Assembly (NCBI GenBank): GCA_900545365.1 | Contig: UQYL01000002.1 | Location: 62,001-126,000 of the forward strand | Reading direction: 5' to 3' | Origin: an uncultured Dialister sp. | GTDB lineage: Bacteria; Bacillota; Negativicutes; Veillonellales; Dialisteraceae | Length of the DNA stretch: 64,000 nt | In this document: piece after piece, positions 26,654-34,452 of the stretch | Numbering within the stretch: the stretch's first letter is position 1 | Layout of the letters: every line of letters starts with the position of its first letter | Translations under genes and position numbers: made by a program | Notes under the pieces: model-generated | Database searches by the model: none | Told to the model about the DNA's origin: nothing | The model's input: only the letters and a program-made list of their open reading frames with translations

Positions 26654-27674
26654 AACCGATGACCTCGCTTTCGATGGGAAGATTTTTCAGGTGGGAGAGT
26701 GCGGCGGAAATATCCGTTTCGTTCCCGTCCATGGTGACGATGAGCTTGCCGAAGGGAACGCCGTGGATGTAGTCAATGTTCCCGTAAAGGATGCTCACGT
26801 CCAGATTATATTTCCGGATCAGATTGGCCACGATCGGCTCGTCGGCCACATCGCCCCGGAACGAGAGGCGGAGCGCCGTCAGATCGCCGGGATGCTGCTT
26901 CTCCGGTGTGAAATGCATGTGCTGCAGCGACTCGGGGATGTCATTGGAAATGACGGAACCGATGAATTTCCGGGAGGTCTCCGTCTTCGGCGCGGTGAAG
27001 AGATCGACGACGGAGCTTTCTTCGATGATCCGGCCGTTCTCAATGACGGCGACGCGGTCGGCAATCTGCTTGATGACTTCCATCTGGTGGGTGATCATGA
27101 TGATGGTGATGCCCAGTTTTTTATTGATGTCTTTCAGAAGCTGGAGAATGGATTTGACCGTTTCCGGATCGAGAGCGCTCGTCGCTTCGTCGGAGAGGAG
27201 TACGGAAGGATCGGAGACGATGGCTCTCGCGATGCCGACACGCTGTTTCTGGCCGCCCGAGAGCTGTGCCGGATATTTATTCCGGTATTCCGTGAGGCCC
27301 ACCAGTTCCAGGATGGAGCAGATCCGCTTTTCCTGCTCCGCTTTCGGCACTTTCGCCAGCTCCAGCGGGAAAGCGACATTTTCATAGACTGTCCGGCTGG
27401 AAAGAAGATTGAAATGCTGGAAGATCATGCCGATGTGCTTGCGTTCTTCCCGGAGCTCCTTCTGGGAAAGTTTCGTCATGTCTTTGCCGTTGATGAGGAC
27501 TTCACCCGACGTAGGCGGCTCCAGCATATTGATACAGCGGATCAAAGTGGATTTGCCCGCGCCGGATTGGCCGATGATGCCGAATATCTCGCCGTCCTGA
27601 ATTGTCAGGTTGATGTCGTCGAGCGCGGTAATATGGCCGTCATAGCTTTTGTTGATGTGTTTAAGCTCTATCAT
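26634..27674 (-). CDS. metN: Methionine ABC transporter ATPase MetN
   Basis: The 346-residue ATPase has Walker A GQSGAGKST, signature LSGGQKQRVGIARAI, Walker B VLLSDEATSALDP, and a C-terminal NIL domain (from about residue 265) that in MetN binds methionine and inhibits transport when the cell is replete. It is the first gene of metNIQ and lies behind a SAM-I riboswitch. Confidence 0.95.
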   Translation of the reverse strand: MIELKHINKSYDGHITALDDINLTIQDGEIFGIIGQSGAGKSTLIRCINMLEPPTSGEVLINGKDMTKLSQKELREERKHIGMIFQHFNLLSSRTVYENVAFPLELAKVPKAEQEKRICSILELVGLTEYRNKYPAQLSGGQKQRVGIARAIVSDPSVLLSDEATSALDPETVKSILQLLKDINKKLGITIIMITHQMEVIKQIADRVAVIENGRIIEESSVVDLFTAPKTETSRKFIGSVISNDIPESLQHMHFTPEKQHPGDLTALRLSFRGDVADEPIVANLIRKYNLDVSILYGNIDYIHGVPFGKLIVTMDGNETDISAALSHLKNLPIESEVIGYVSGNH

Positions 27675-27693
27675 CTCGTTGCTGCTCCTTGCA

Positions 27694-27830
27694 ATAAAAA
27701 ACTTTCATCCCAAAGATGAAAGTATGGAAATCGCATCATCTTTCGGATATCTCCGCTGGAATTGGCACCGGTTCTCTTTCGAGGGGTTGCCGCAGCTTCA
27801 TTGGGCCAGTCCCTCCGCTGCTCGTGATGA
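27694..27830 (-). promoter_or_regulatory. SAM-I riboswitch (S-box) controlling metNIQ
   Basis: Read on the minus strand, the aptamer (27830 down to 27734) contains the S-box core: GCGGAGGGACTGGCCC, ATGAA, CGGCAACC and GGTGCCAATTCC. A terminator follows, ACTTTCATC-loop-GATGAAAGT plus a U-run (27722-27694), and overlaps the anti-terminator potential of the aptamer's 3' side. High SAM should stop transcription before metN. Confidence 0.95.
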
Positions 27831-27858
27831 ATAAATATGAAATTTTGTGATTGGATTT

Positions 27859-27887
27859 ATGTTACAGGCATTTTGGAAAACTGTCAA
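27859..27887 (-). promoter_or_regulatory. metNIQ promoter
   Basis: On the minus strand TTGACA (27887-27882), a 17-base spacer, and TAACAT (27864-27859), about 30 bases before the aptamer. Confidence 0.75.
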
Positions 27888-27972
27888 TAGAGAATTTGAA
27901 CGGGTGTCTTGACGAGGAAACGCATAAATAAAAGTATGCTAATTTGCGGAATAATGAATATATATGCTCTTT

Positions 27973-28001
27973 TTGCTTTGTAAGTGTATCTCTGTTATAA
28001 T
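27973..28001 (+). promoter_or_regulatory. citC promoter
   Basis: TTGCTT (27973-27978), 17-base spacer, TATAAT (27996-28001), 71 bases before citC. Confidence 0.65.
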
Positions 28002-28072
28002 GGATGCATGACAAAATTTGTTTTATTGTTTACTTTAATCGATAGAATCACTTTCCGAAGGGAGGAAACAGC

Positions 28073-29119
28073 ATGATCACAGAACAGGAAATTTTTTTGA
28101 CAGATCCTGAAGAAAAAGCGAGAGTCGTGGAATTTCTGAAGGGATTCGATCTGACGTTTACCGGGAACATCGATTATACGATGGGGCTTTTTGACGACGG
28201 GAAGCTGATCGGCACCGGCTCGCTCGGAGGCCGCGTCATGCGGGACATTGCGATTTCCGAGGATTATCAGCACAAAGGGCTGACGCACCGCATCATCCGC
28301 AATCTGGAAGGGGAATCCCACCGCCGGGGCGTTACGGGGAATCAGATCTTCACGAAGCCTCAGAATGTGCCGGTCTTTGAACACATGGGGTTCAAGCTGG
28401 TCTGCGTGGCGGAGCCTTACGCGGCGCTGCTGGAAAAAGGACAGAATACGCTGGAAGAATATCTGAACCGCATCCGTCCGATCCTCGGCACCGGTGAAGG
28501 CAAGAACCGCGGCGCCATCGTCATGAACTGCAATCCTTTTACGCTGGGGCACCGGTCGCTTGTGGAATATGCCGTCAACAACTGTGATGAAGTCATTATT
28601 TTCGCCGTACAGGAAGACCGCTCCATTTTCCCGTTCTCCGACCGCTTCTCTCTGATCAAGCAGGGCGTGCGGGATATGAGAAATGTATCCATCGTCAGCG
28701 GCGGCGATTACATCATTTCCAACGCCACCTTCCCGACGTACTTCATCAAAGGCACGCAGGAACTGGCGGCGCAGACGAAGCTCGACGCGACGGTCTTCGC
28801 GACGCGCATCGCCCCGGCACTCAATATTACGGTCCGCTTTGTCGGCGATGAGCCGACCGACAAGACGACGCTTGCTTACAACCGGGCGATGAAGGAAGTT
28901 TTCGGCTCGAACGGGCTGGAGCTGAAAGTGATCCCCCGTGAGCAGAAAGGGGAGCAGGTGGTCAGCGCGTCGTCCGTGAGAAGAGCGCTGGCGGAAGACG
29001 ACTGGGAGACCGTGCGCCGCATGGTGCCGAGATCGACGCTGACCTATCTCCAGAGCGAAGCCGGAGAGGCGATCATCAATAAGATCAAGCTGATGGCGAA
29101 ACTGAATCAGAAGATCTGA
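28073..29119 (+). CDS. citC: [Citrate (pro-3S)-lyase] ligase CitC
   Basis: CitC acetylates the prosthetic group of citrate lyase acyl carrier protein. The 348-residue protein has an N-terminal GNAT-like domain (IAISEDYQHKGLTHRII) and a C-terminal nucleotidyltransferase domain with the TxGH-type motif NPFTLGHRSLVEYA and late SASSVRRAL. Length matches CitC. No citD, citE, citF, citX or citrate carrier is in the window, so it is separated from its substrate enzyme. GGGAGG precedes the ATG. Confidence 0.92.
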   Translation: MITEQEIFLTDPEEKARVVEFLKGFDLTFTGNIDYTMGLFDDGKLIGTGSLGGRVMRDIAISEDYQHKGLTHRIIRNLEGESHRRGVTGNQIFTKPQNVPVFEHMGFKLVCVAEPYAALLEKGQNTLEEYLNRIRPILGTGEGKNRGAIVMNCNPFTLGHRSLVEYAVNNCDEVIIFAVQEDRSIFPFSDRFSLIKQGVRDMRNVSIVSGGDYIISNATFPTYFIKGTQELAAQTKLDATVFATRIAPALNITVRFVGDEPTDKTTLAYNRAMKEVFGSNGLELKVIPREQKGEQVVSASSVRRALAEDDWETVRRMVPRSTLTYLQSEAGEAIINKIKLMAKLNQKI

Positions 29120-29120
29120 C

Positions 29121-29169
29121 GCACGCAAAAAGCACCGCAGGAAAATAGCCCGCGGTGCTTTTTGCGTGC
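29121..29169. terminator. Bidirectional terminator between citC and the HD gene
   Basis: A perfect 18-base inverted repeat (29121-29138 and 29152-29169; GCACGCAAAAAGCACCGC) around a 13-base loop. Confidence 0.85.
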
Positions 29170-29174
29170 TTTTC

Positions 29175-29735
29175 TCAGAAGCCGATATCCGCTTTGTGCG
29201 CAGTCATGCCGTCAATGCAGCACTGCATGACAACTGCCGGATCGACGCCCATCATGTCGAACCCGCGCTGGATGACGTCGCGCTTGCAGCCGGCGGCGAA
29301 GTGTTTGTCCTTCCATTTCTTTTTGAGGCTCTTCACCGTCATGCCGTCGAGGCCTTCCGGCCGCATGAGGGCATACGCGTGGATAAGGCCCGTCAGCTCA
29401 TCCACGGTGTAGAGGCTCTTCATGATATCTGTCGTCGGCTCCACTTCATCGGTGCAGAGGCCGTAGCCGTGAGAAATGATGGTGCGGATGTCCTCCTCGT
29501 CTACGCCTTCCGGCGCGAGAAATTCCCGCACGTGATGGCAGTGTTCCTCAGGATATTCTTCATAATCTACATCGTGCAGCCAGCCGACAGCTTCCCAGTG
29601 TTCTTTGTCTTCCTGGTAATAATCGGCGAGAGCGCCCATGGCGGCGGAGACGCACGCCGCGTGAACGAAAAGCGAAGGCTGAGTGGTATGTTTTTTCAGG
29701 ATCTCCTTGGCCTGATCCAGAGTGAGACGACTCAT
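29175..29735 (-). CDS. HD-domain phosphohydrolase-like protein
   Basis: The 186-residue protein has His in FVHAACVSAAMGAL, the HD pair in VGWLHDVDYEEYPEEHCHH, further His in ISHGYG, and Asp in VDELTGLIHAYALM, all typical metal ligands of small HD hydrolases often annotated as hydrolase/HDIG proteins. Substrate unknown; nucleotides are common in this superfamily. It stands alone, divergent from the sirtuin gene. Confidence 0.85.
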   Translation of the reverse strand: MSRLTLDQAKEILKKHTTQPSLFVHAACVSAAMGALADYYQEDKEHWEAVGWLHDVDYEEYPEEHCHHVREFLAPEGVDEEDIRTIISHGYGLCTDEVEPTTDIMKSLYTVDELTGLIHAYALMRPEGLDGMTVKSLKKKWKDKHFAAGCKRDVIQRGFDMMGVDPAVVMQCCIDGMTAHKADIGF

Positions 29736-29877
29736 GCAGATTCCTCCTTGTCAGCAAAATCAGAAACCGGATTGCTATCTATTATAGCCTGCCGGATTTT
29801 CGCCCGCAATCGGCGGAGGGGAAATGTCCGGTATGGTAAAATATAAAAAGAAAACAAATCGGAATGGAGGGAGAGCA

Positions 29878-30630
29878 ATGACACCGATAGAACAATTTGC
29901 GGAGCTGCTCCGCACGCATAAAAAGATCGTCTTTTTCGGAGGCGCCGGAGTATCCACCGAATCAAAGATCCCCGATTTCCGCGGGAAGAACGGGCTCTAC
30001 CGGCAGAAGACGGATCTTCCCTGGTCGCCGGAAGAAATGCTGTCGCACCATTTTTACCGGGATCATCCCGTGGAGTTTTACACGCTCTATAAAGAACGGG
30101 AAGGCATGATGATGAAAGCGCAGCCGAACCGCGCTCATTATGCCCTGGCGGAGCTGGAGCGGATGGGCAAGCTCTCTGCGGTGATCACGCAGAATATCGA
30201 CGGACTGCACCAGAAGGCCGGCAGCCGGCATGTGCTGGAGCTGCACGGCTCCGTGCTGAGGAACATCTGTCAGACCTGCGGGAAGGTATACGGCATGGAA
30301 GAATTTTTGGAGCTCTGCGATCCCATTCCGCATTGTCCGGACTGCGGCGGCGTGCTGAAGCCGGATGTGGTGCTCTATGAGGAGAGCCTCGATATGGACA
30401 CGATTACGGCGGCGGTCCGGGAGATCTCTCAGTCAGATATGCTCATCATCGGCGGGACGAGCCTCGTGGTGTATCCTGCGGCGGGCTTTATCGATTATTT
30501 CCGGGGCGACGCGCTCGTTCTCATCAATCGGGATCCGACGCAGCGCGACGCGGGCTGCACACTGCTCTTCCGGGACAGCGTGGGCGAAGTCCTGGAGAAG
30601 GGGCTGGCCCTCATGAAAGCCGGAAGATGA
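29878..30630 (+). CDS. cobB: NAD-dependent protein deacylase (sirtuin)
   Basis: The 250-residue Sir2-family enzyme removes acyl groups from lysine using NAD+. Seen: [18 protein letters not shown], the catalytic pair [12 protein letters not shown] and ELHGS, and four Zn cysteines (CQTCGK and CPDCGG). GGAGGGAGAGC precedes the ATG at 29878. An extended -10 TGG-TAAAAT lies at 29834-29842. The name cobB follows family usage; the cobalamin link of that name does not apply. Confidence 0.94.
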   Translation: MTPIEQFAELLRTHKKIVFFGGAGVSTESKIPDFRGKNGLYRQKTDLPWSPEEMLSHHFYRDHPVEFYTLYKEREGMMMKAQPNRAHYALAELERMGKLSAVITQNIDGLHQKAGSRHVLELHGSVLRNICQTCGKVYGMEEFLELCDPIPHCPDCGGVLKPDVVLYEESLDMDTITAAVREISQSDMLIIGGTSLVVYPAAGFIDYFRGDALVLINRDPTQRDAGCTLLFRDSVGEVLEKGLALMKAGR

Positions 30631-30635
30631 GCGGT

Positions 30636-30665
30636 TGACAGAGCCGCGCGTAGGCTCCTATAATA
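30636..30665 (+). promoter_or_regulatory. Promoter of the structured RNA
   Basis: TTGACA (30636-30641), 18-base spacer, TATAAT (30660-30665), both perfect. Predicted start at about 30671-30673, exactly where the terminal helix of the RNA begins. Confidence 0.8.
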
Positions 30666-30670
30666 GGAAA

Positions 30671-30888
30671 AGCATCATACAGGTCTGTGGTTGCAAGTCG
30701 ATGCCAGTCGCAGGCGAAACGATCCACGTAAGAAAGCTGAAACGGCTTTTGAGCACGGTGCGGTTTAGAAGTAAGTCCTGCCGGGAAAACCGAGAGGGCG
30801 AGTAGTGAGAGGAATACCACCGGGTAGCGAAAACTCCAGCAGGCGGGTGTGGGGGCGAAAACCAGGTCAGCTGTGTGGTGCATTTTTC
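30671..30888 (+). ncRNA. Unassigned structured non-coding RNA (about 215 nt)
   Basis: No convincing reading frame lies here, but the stretch folds strongly. The 5' end (30673-30683, GCATCATACAG) pairs over 11 bp with 30872-30882 (CTGTGTGGTGC), followed by five T. Inside: GTGG/CCAC (30688-30691 with 30725-30728), hairpin AAAGC/GCTTT (34-38 with 46-50 of 307xx), helix CCTGC/GCAGG (30778-30782 with 30840-30844) enclosing hairpin CGG-GAAAA-CCG (30783-30793), plus several GAAA-type loops. I do not find RNase P, tmRNA, SRP or 6S signatures. A member of a published motif class such as raiA is possible but I cannot verify it. Confidence 0.65.
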
Positions 30889-30897
30889 AATCGAACA

Positions 30898-31123
30898 TCA
30901 TGCGAGGAACAAAAGAAGTATTCCTGTTCTTTTTCTCAGAGAGGGCGGGCCGTCGGCTGAAAACCTGCCTGTAATTCCAGGAAGAAATGCGTTTGTGAGC
31001 AGAAAGGGCGAAAAGAGAGTAGTCCTTTCCGTCTGTTTGCGATAAAAACAGCAGGAAGCGGATTTGAGGCCGCTGACAGAGTGGAATAGCGGACCACCGT
31101 CTCTGTGAGGCGGCGGTTTTTTA
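30898..31123 (+). promoter_or_regulatory. T-box leader of cysS
   Basis: Stem I features are visible: AAGAAGTA, then CAGAGAGGGCGGG, GGCTGAAAACC. A TGC (Cys) specifier candidate sits at 30989-30991. The antiterminator T-box sequence AGAGTGGAATAGCGG lies at 31078-31092. It is followed by a terminator hairpin, ACCGTC...GGCGGT plus six T (31096-31122). Uncharged tRNA-Cys should stabilise the antiterminator and switch on cysS. No clear promoter separates it from the upstream RNA. Confidence 0.9.
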
Positions 31124-31198
31124 TTTATCAGGCAGGCATGATCCCCTCCGGAAAACCAGCCGGGGCCGTCGATTTGCGAAATGAATAAGGAGGCTATG

Positions 31199-32650
31199 AT
31201 GGAAGAAATTCGAGTGTACAACACGATGACCAGAGAGAAGTCTGTATTTAAACCGGTGACACCGGGAGAAGTGAAGATTTATGTGTGCGGCGTCACGCCG
31301 TATAATCATCCCCACATAGGGAATGCCCGCCCCGCCGTGACATGGGACGTGATCCGGCGCTACCTGCAGTCTATCGGCTATAAGGTAACGCTGATTCAGA
31401 ATTTCACCGATGTGGACGACAAGATCATCAATAAAGCCAATGCGGAAGGCGCGACCTGGAAGGTCATCTCCGACCGCTATATCGACGCGTATTTCAAAGT
31501 GACCGATGCGCTCCACGTGCGCCGGGCGGACAAGTATCCCCGTGTGTCGGAACACATGGACGATATCATCCGCATGGTGCAGACGCTGATCGACAAGGGC
31601 CACGCCTATGTGCTCGGCGGCGACGTTTATTATGATATTTCCACCTTCGCCGACTATGGGAAGCTGTCCGGACGCAGCGTGGACGACATGCTGGCCGGCG
31701 CGCGGGTGGAAGTCAATGAGGGCAAACGGAATCCCGGCGATTTTGCCGTATGGAAAGGCGCGAAGCCCGGCGAGCCCGCATGGGACAGCCCATGGGGGCC
31801 CGGACGGCCGGGGTGGCACATCGAATGCTCTGCCATGTCCATCCATTATCTGGGCAATACTTTTGATTTCCACGGCGGCGGCAGCGATCTGATCTTCCCG
31901 CACCACGAGAACGAGATCGCCCAGTCGGAGGGCTGCACAGGGTGCAAGTTCGTCAATTACTGGCTGCACAACGGCTTCATTACGATCAATCAGGAGAAGA
32001 TGAGCAAATCTCTCAATAATTTCTTCCTCGTGAAAGATGTGCTGGAGAAATATTCCGGAGACGCGCTGCGGTTCTTCCTCCTTTCGACACATTACCGGAG
32101 CCCCCTCGATTTCAGCGACGACCGTCTGGAAGAGGCGGAGACCAATATGGCGCGCCTCACCGATGTGATCGGACGCATCCGGGAGCTGGCGGCCAAGGAA
32201 GGCGCGGAAAGATCGGAGGCTTCCGCAGCCCTCACCGCCGCTGCGGAAAAGGCAGTGAAAGATTTCCACGAAGCCATGGACGATGATTTTAATACGGGCC
32301 TCGCGTCGAGCACCGTATTTGATCTGGCGAAAGCCATCAATATCTATTACACCGCTGTCCAGAGCGGCGAGGCCGGTATCGACGGAGAAGCGGTGGCGCT
32401 GGCCATGAAAAACCTCAAAGAGATCATGGACGTGCTGGGGATCCTGGAAAATGTATGGAATCGCCGCGGCGATGAAGCGAGCGGGGAAGATTTCCGGAAA
32501 CTCATGCAGATCATCCTCGATATCCGGCAGGAAGCGAGAGCGGCAAAGCGGTACGATGTGGCGGATCAGATCCGGGATAAGCTGGCGGAAATGGATATCG
32601 TCATCGAAGATTCTCCGGCGGGAGCAAGGTGGAAGAAACGTGGAATTTAA
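31199..32650 (+). CDS. cysS: Cysteinyl-tRNA synthetase
   Basis: The 483-residue class I synthetase has HIGH-like HPHIGNARP (after CGVTPYN, a Zn ligand region), WHIECSAMS, the [11 protein letters not shown]n site, and [12 protein letters not shown] at 31199 is chosen because AAGGAGG lies 5 bases upstream; in-frame ATGs at 31181 and 31196 are less well placed. It is regulated by the T-box leader and overlaps mrnC by 11 bases. Confidence 0.97.
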   Translation: MEEIRVYNTMTREKSVFKPVTPGEVKIYVCGVTPYNHPHIGNARPAVTWDVIRRYLQSIGYKVTLIQNFTDVDDKIINKANAEGATWKVISDRYIDAYFKVTDALHVRRADKYPRVSEHMDDIIRMVQTLIDKGHAYVLGGDVYYDISTFADYGKLSGRSVDDMLAGARVEVNEGKRNPGDFAVWKGAKPGEPAWDSPWGPGRPGWHIECSAMSIHYLGNTFDFHGGGSDLIFPHHENEIAQSEGCTGCKFVNYWLHNGFITINQEKMSKSLNNFFLVKDVLEKYSGDALRFFLLSTHYRSPLDFSDDRLEEAETNMARLTDVIGRIRELAAKEGAERSEASAALTAAAEKAVKDFHEAMDDDFNTGLASSTVFDLAKAINIYYTAVQSGEAGIDGEAVALAMKNLKEIMDVLGILENVWNRRGDEASGEDFRKLMQIILDIRQEARAAKRYDVADQIRDKLAEMDIVIEDSPAGARWKKRGI

Positions 32651-33104
32651 GCGGGTTCAGTTTCTGAAAAAGCAGATGGCGCAGAAAATGGGAAAAACTG
32701 CGGCGTCAGTTTCCGAGCAGGATGTGTTCTCCATGGACGCGCTGACGCTGGCGTACATGGGCGATGTGTGCTGGTCTTTCTTCATCCGGGAAAAGCTGAT
32801 CCAGACAGGTATCTACAACGTGCAGATTCTGAACGCCCTGGCGTCGGAAATGGTCTCGGCCCGGTGGCAGAGCCGGATCCTTTTCGAGCTGCAGGAGCTC
32901 CTGGATGAGAGGGAATTGAAAGTCTGCCGCCGCGGGAGAAATACCAATTCATCTGTGCCGAAGAGCGCGACCGTGGAGGAATACCGGGAATCGACGGCTT
33001 TCGAGAGCCTGCTTGGCTATCTGTACCTGTCGGGAAAAGAAGAACGGCTCCATTTTCTCATGGAGAGAGCGCTGAAATATCTGGCGTCAGAGTTTCAGGC
33101 GTAA
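32640..33104 (+). CDS. mrnC: Mini-ribonuclease III
   Basis: The 154-residue protein consists of an RNase III catalytic domain without a dsRNA-binding domain: MDALTLAYMGDVCWSFFIRE carries the Asp of the active site, AKSATVEEYRESTAFESLLGYLYL-like C-terminal segment (residues about 116-136) carries the Glu. MrnC matures 23S rRNA in Firmicutes, and its position just after cysS is typical. Start is a GTG at 32640 with AAGGTGG upstream. Confidence 0.92.
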   Translation: MEFKRVQFLKKQMAQKMGKTAASVSEQDVFSMDALTLAYMGDVCWSFFIREKLIQTGIYNVQILNALASEMVSARWQSRILFELQELLDERELKVCRRGRNTNSSVPKSATVEEYRESTAFESLLGYLYLSGKEERLHFLMERALKYLASEFQA

Positions 33105-33113
33105 AAGAAATAT

Positions 33114-33153
33114 AAAAAGCCCCGCCGCGGAATCGACTGCGGACGGGGCTTTT
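33114..33153. terminator. Bidirectional terminator between mrnC and the DUF1624 gene
   Basis: AAAAGCCCCG, inner CCGC/GCGG, CGGGGCTTTT. Confidence 0.8.
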
Positions 33154-33195
33154 CTGCGTTTGAGGGATAGGAACTTTGCGGACAGCGGTTTTTAT

Positions 33196-33954
33196 TTACT
33201 GGCGGGAAATGGAAAAATACAGGAAAAGTATGCCGAAAATGACGGGCTGATGGAGCAGGTAGAAAGAGAGGGAGCGCCGTCCGAGAAAGGTGAGAAGGCG
33301 CGGCGCCGGCCGGGCAAGGATAGGCATCCGGCCTTGTTCTTTAAGCAGCCGGTGGAAGAAAAGTCCTGATGCGTAGAGAAATATCCATGGGAACAAAGAG
33401 AAATAATCGAGGGAATAAAAATTTTCCGGCGGGAATCCGAGGAAAGCGGTGAAAAGGTTTCGATACCAGTTTTCAGGGACGGGAGCTGCCGGGAAGAAGG
33501 GCGGGAATCCGAACACGCCCTGATTGACGCCGCGGAAGACGGCGAAAAGGAGCAGGCTCGCCCAAAAGCCGGCCGCGGGGGAAATGCGGCGGAGCAGCGG
33601 ACGCAGACCGGCGCAGAGAATGGCGGCGGAACCGAGAAAAGTGAGAATGCCGAAAAGAAGGGGGCCGTCGGTCAGACCGAGGGAAGACAAAAGAAAGGAG
33701 ACGGCGGCAACGGCCGCGCCGCAGCAGAAAAGCTCTCCGCCCCGCCGAAACGGACGGCGTCCGAAAGGAAGCGAAAAGCCGGAGAGGGAAATAAACGACC
33801 AGCAGATGCTTTGCTGCCACAGATAAAGGAGGGTATCGCTTCCGTCGGGGAAACGGACGCCGAAGAGCCAGATCAGATCCCATGTGAGATGGAATCCGGC
33901 CATGCTGAGAAGTGAAAAGCCCCGGAGCGCGTCGGGGATCGGGTAACGCGGCAT
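33196..33954 (-). CDS. DUF1624 (heparan-alpha-glucosaminide N-acetyltransferase-like) membrane protein
   Basis: The 252-residue protein has about seven hydrophobic segments. It opens with PDALRGFSLLSMAGFHLTWDL, the R/H-containing start typical of this acyltransferase-like family, and ends with LGRRSLSFYLLHQPVIFGILF, the other family hallmark. The biochemical role is unknown; transfer of acyl groups to an envelope glycan is an inference from relatives. Confidence 0.85.
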   Translation of the reverse strand: MPRYPIPDALRGFSLLSMAGFHLTWDLIWLFGVRFPDGSDTLLYLWQQSICWSFISLSGFSLPFGRRPFRRGGELFCCGAAVAAVSFLLSSLGLTDGPLLFGILTFLGSAAILCAGLRPLLRRISPAAGFWASLLLFAVFRGVNQGVFGFPPFFPAAPVPENWYRNLFTAFLGFPPENFYSLDYFSLFPWIFLYASGLFFHRLLKEQGRMPILARPAPRLLTFLGRRSLSFYLLHQPVIFGILFLYFSISRQ

Positions 33955-34038
33955 GTCGGTCCGCCTCCTTTCCTGTCATGGTATGATGTATTGTAACGGA
34001 TGAAAGTCTGCTTCTGTCAAGAAAAATGAACGGACCGC

Positions 34039-34066
34039 TTGCAAAAAACGGGGAATGTGATATAAT
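34039..34066 (+). promoter_or_regulatory. Upstream promoter before tRNA-Lys (P1)
   Basis: TTGCAA (34039-34044), 16-base spacer, TATAAT (34061-34066), with downstream context ATATAATTAC-TTCCGT much like P2. Confidence 0.5.
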
Positions 34067-34114
34067 TACTTCCGTCGTCAGATGTGAGCGCTTTCCGAAA
34101 AGAAAGAAAAGCAT

Positions 34115-34143
34115 TTGACAAGACAGAAAACGGATGATATAAT
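34115..34143 (+). promoter_or_regulatory. tRNA-Lys promoter (P2)
   Basis: TTGACA (34115-34120), 17-base spacer, TATAAT (34138-34143), 16 bases before the tRNA. Confidence 0.8.
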
Positions 34144-34158
34144 TACATTCGTTGATAC

Positions 34159-34234
34159 GGATCATTAGCTCAGTTGGTAGAGCACCTGACTCTTAATCAG
34201 GGTGTCCGGGGTTCGAGACCCTGATGATCCACCA
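34159..34234 (+). tRNA. tRNA-Lys (anticodon CTT)
   Basis: Acceptor GGATCAT/ATGATCC, anticodon stem CCTGA/TCAGG with loop CTCTTAA (CTT), T-arm CGGGGTTCGAGACCCTG, encoded CCA end. Confidence 0.96.
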
Positions 34235-34241
34235 AAAAGTC

Positions 34242-34266
34242 CCCGCCACATAAGTGGCGGGTTTTT
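34242..34266 (+). terminator. Intrinsic terminator after tRNA-Lys
   Basis: Perfect stem CCCGCCAC-ATAA-GTGGCGGG and a T-run. Confidence 0.9.
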
Positions 34267-34452
34267 ATTGCGCAGAAAAAACCTCTTCTGTTTCCGGATA
34301 CGAGGCCGGGAGCGGGAGAGGTTTTTGAAAATGCGGACAAATTTTCAGAGGAACAGACAGGCAGCGCGGGAAAAGAATTTTTCTTTTGGGAGCCATGTGC
34401 TAAAATACGTAAAAAGAAAAGTTTTCTGATGAAAAAGATCCGGAGGGAAATC

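Noticed and set aside
26361..27719. 452-codon open frame on the plus strand
   Set aside because: Antisense of metN and metI, and it runs through the riboswitch terminator.
30661..30890. RNase P RNA, tmRNA, SRP RNA or cobalamin riboswitch
   Set aside because: The universally conserved blocks of each (for example GAGGAAAGTCC, the tmRNA acceptor/T-arm, GGAAG...GCAGC, GCCACTG) are absent.
30898..31224. 108-codon open frame on the minus strand
   Set aside because: It covers the T-box leader and the start of cysS; the RNA structure explains the conservation-like look.
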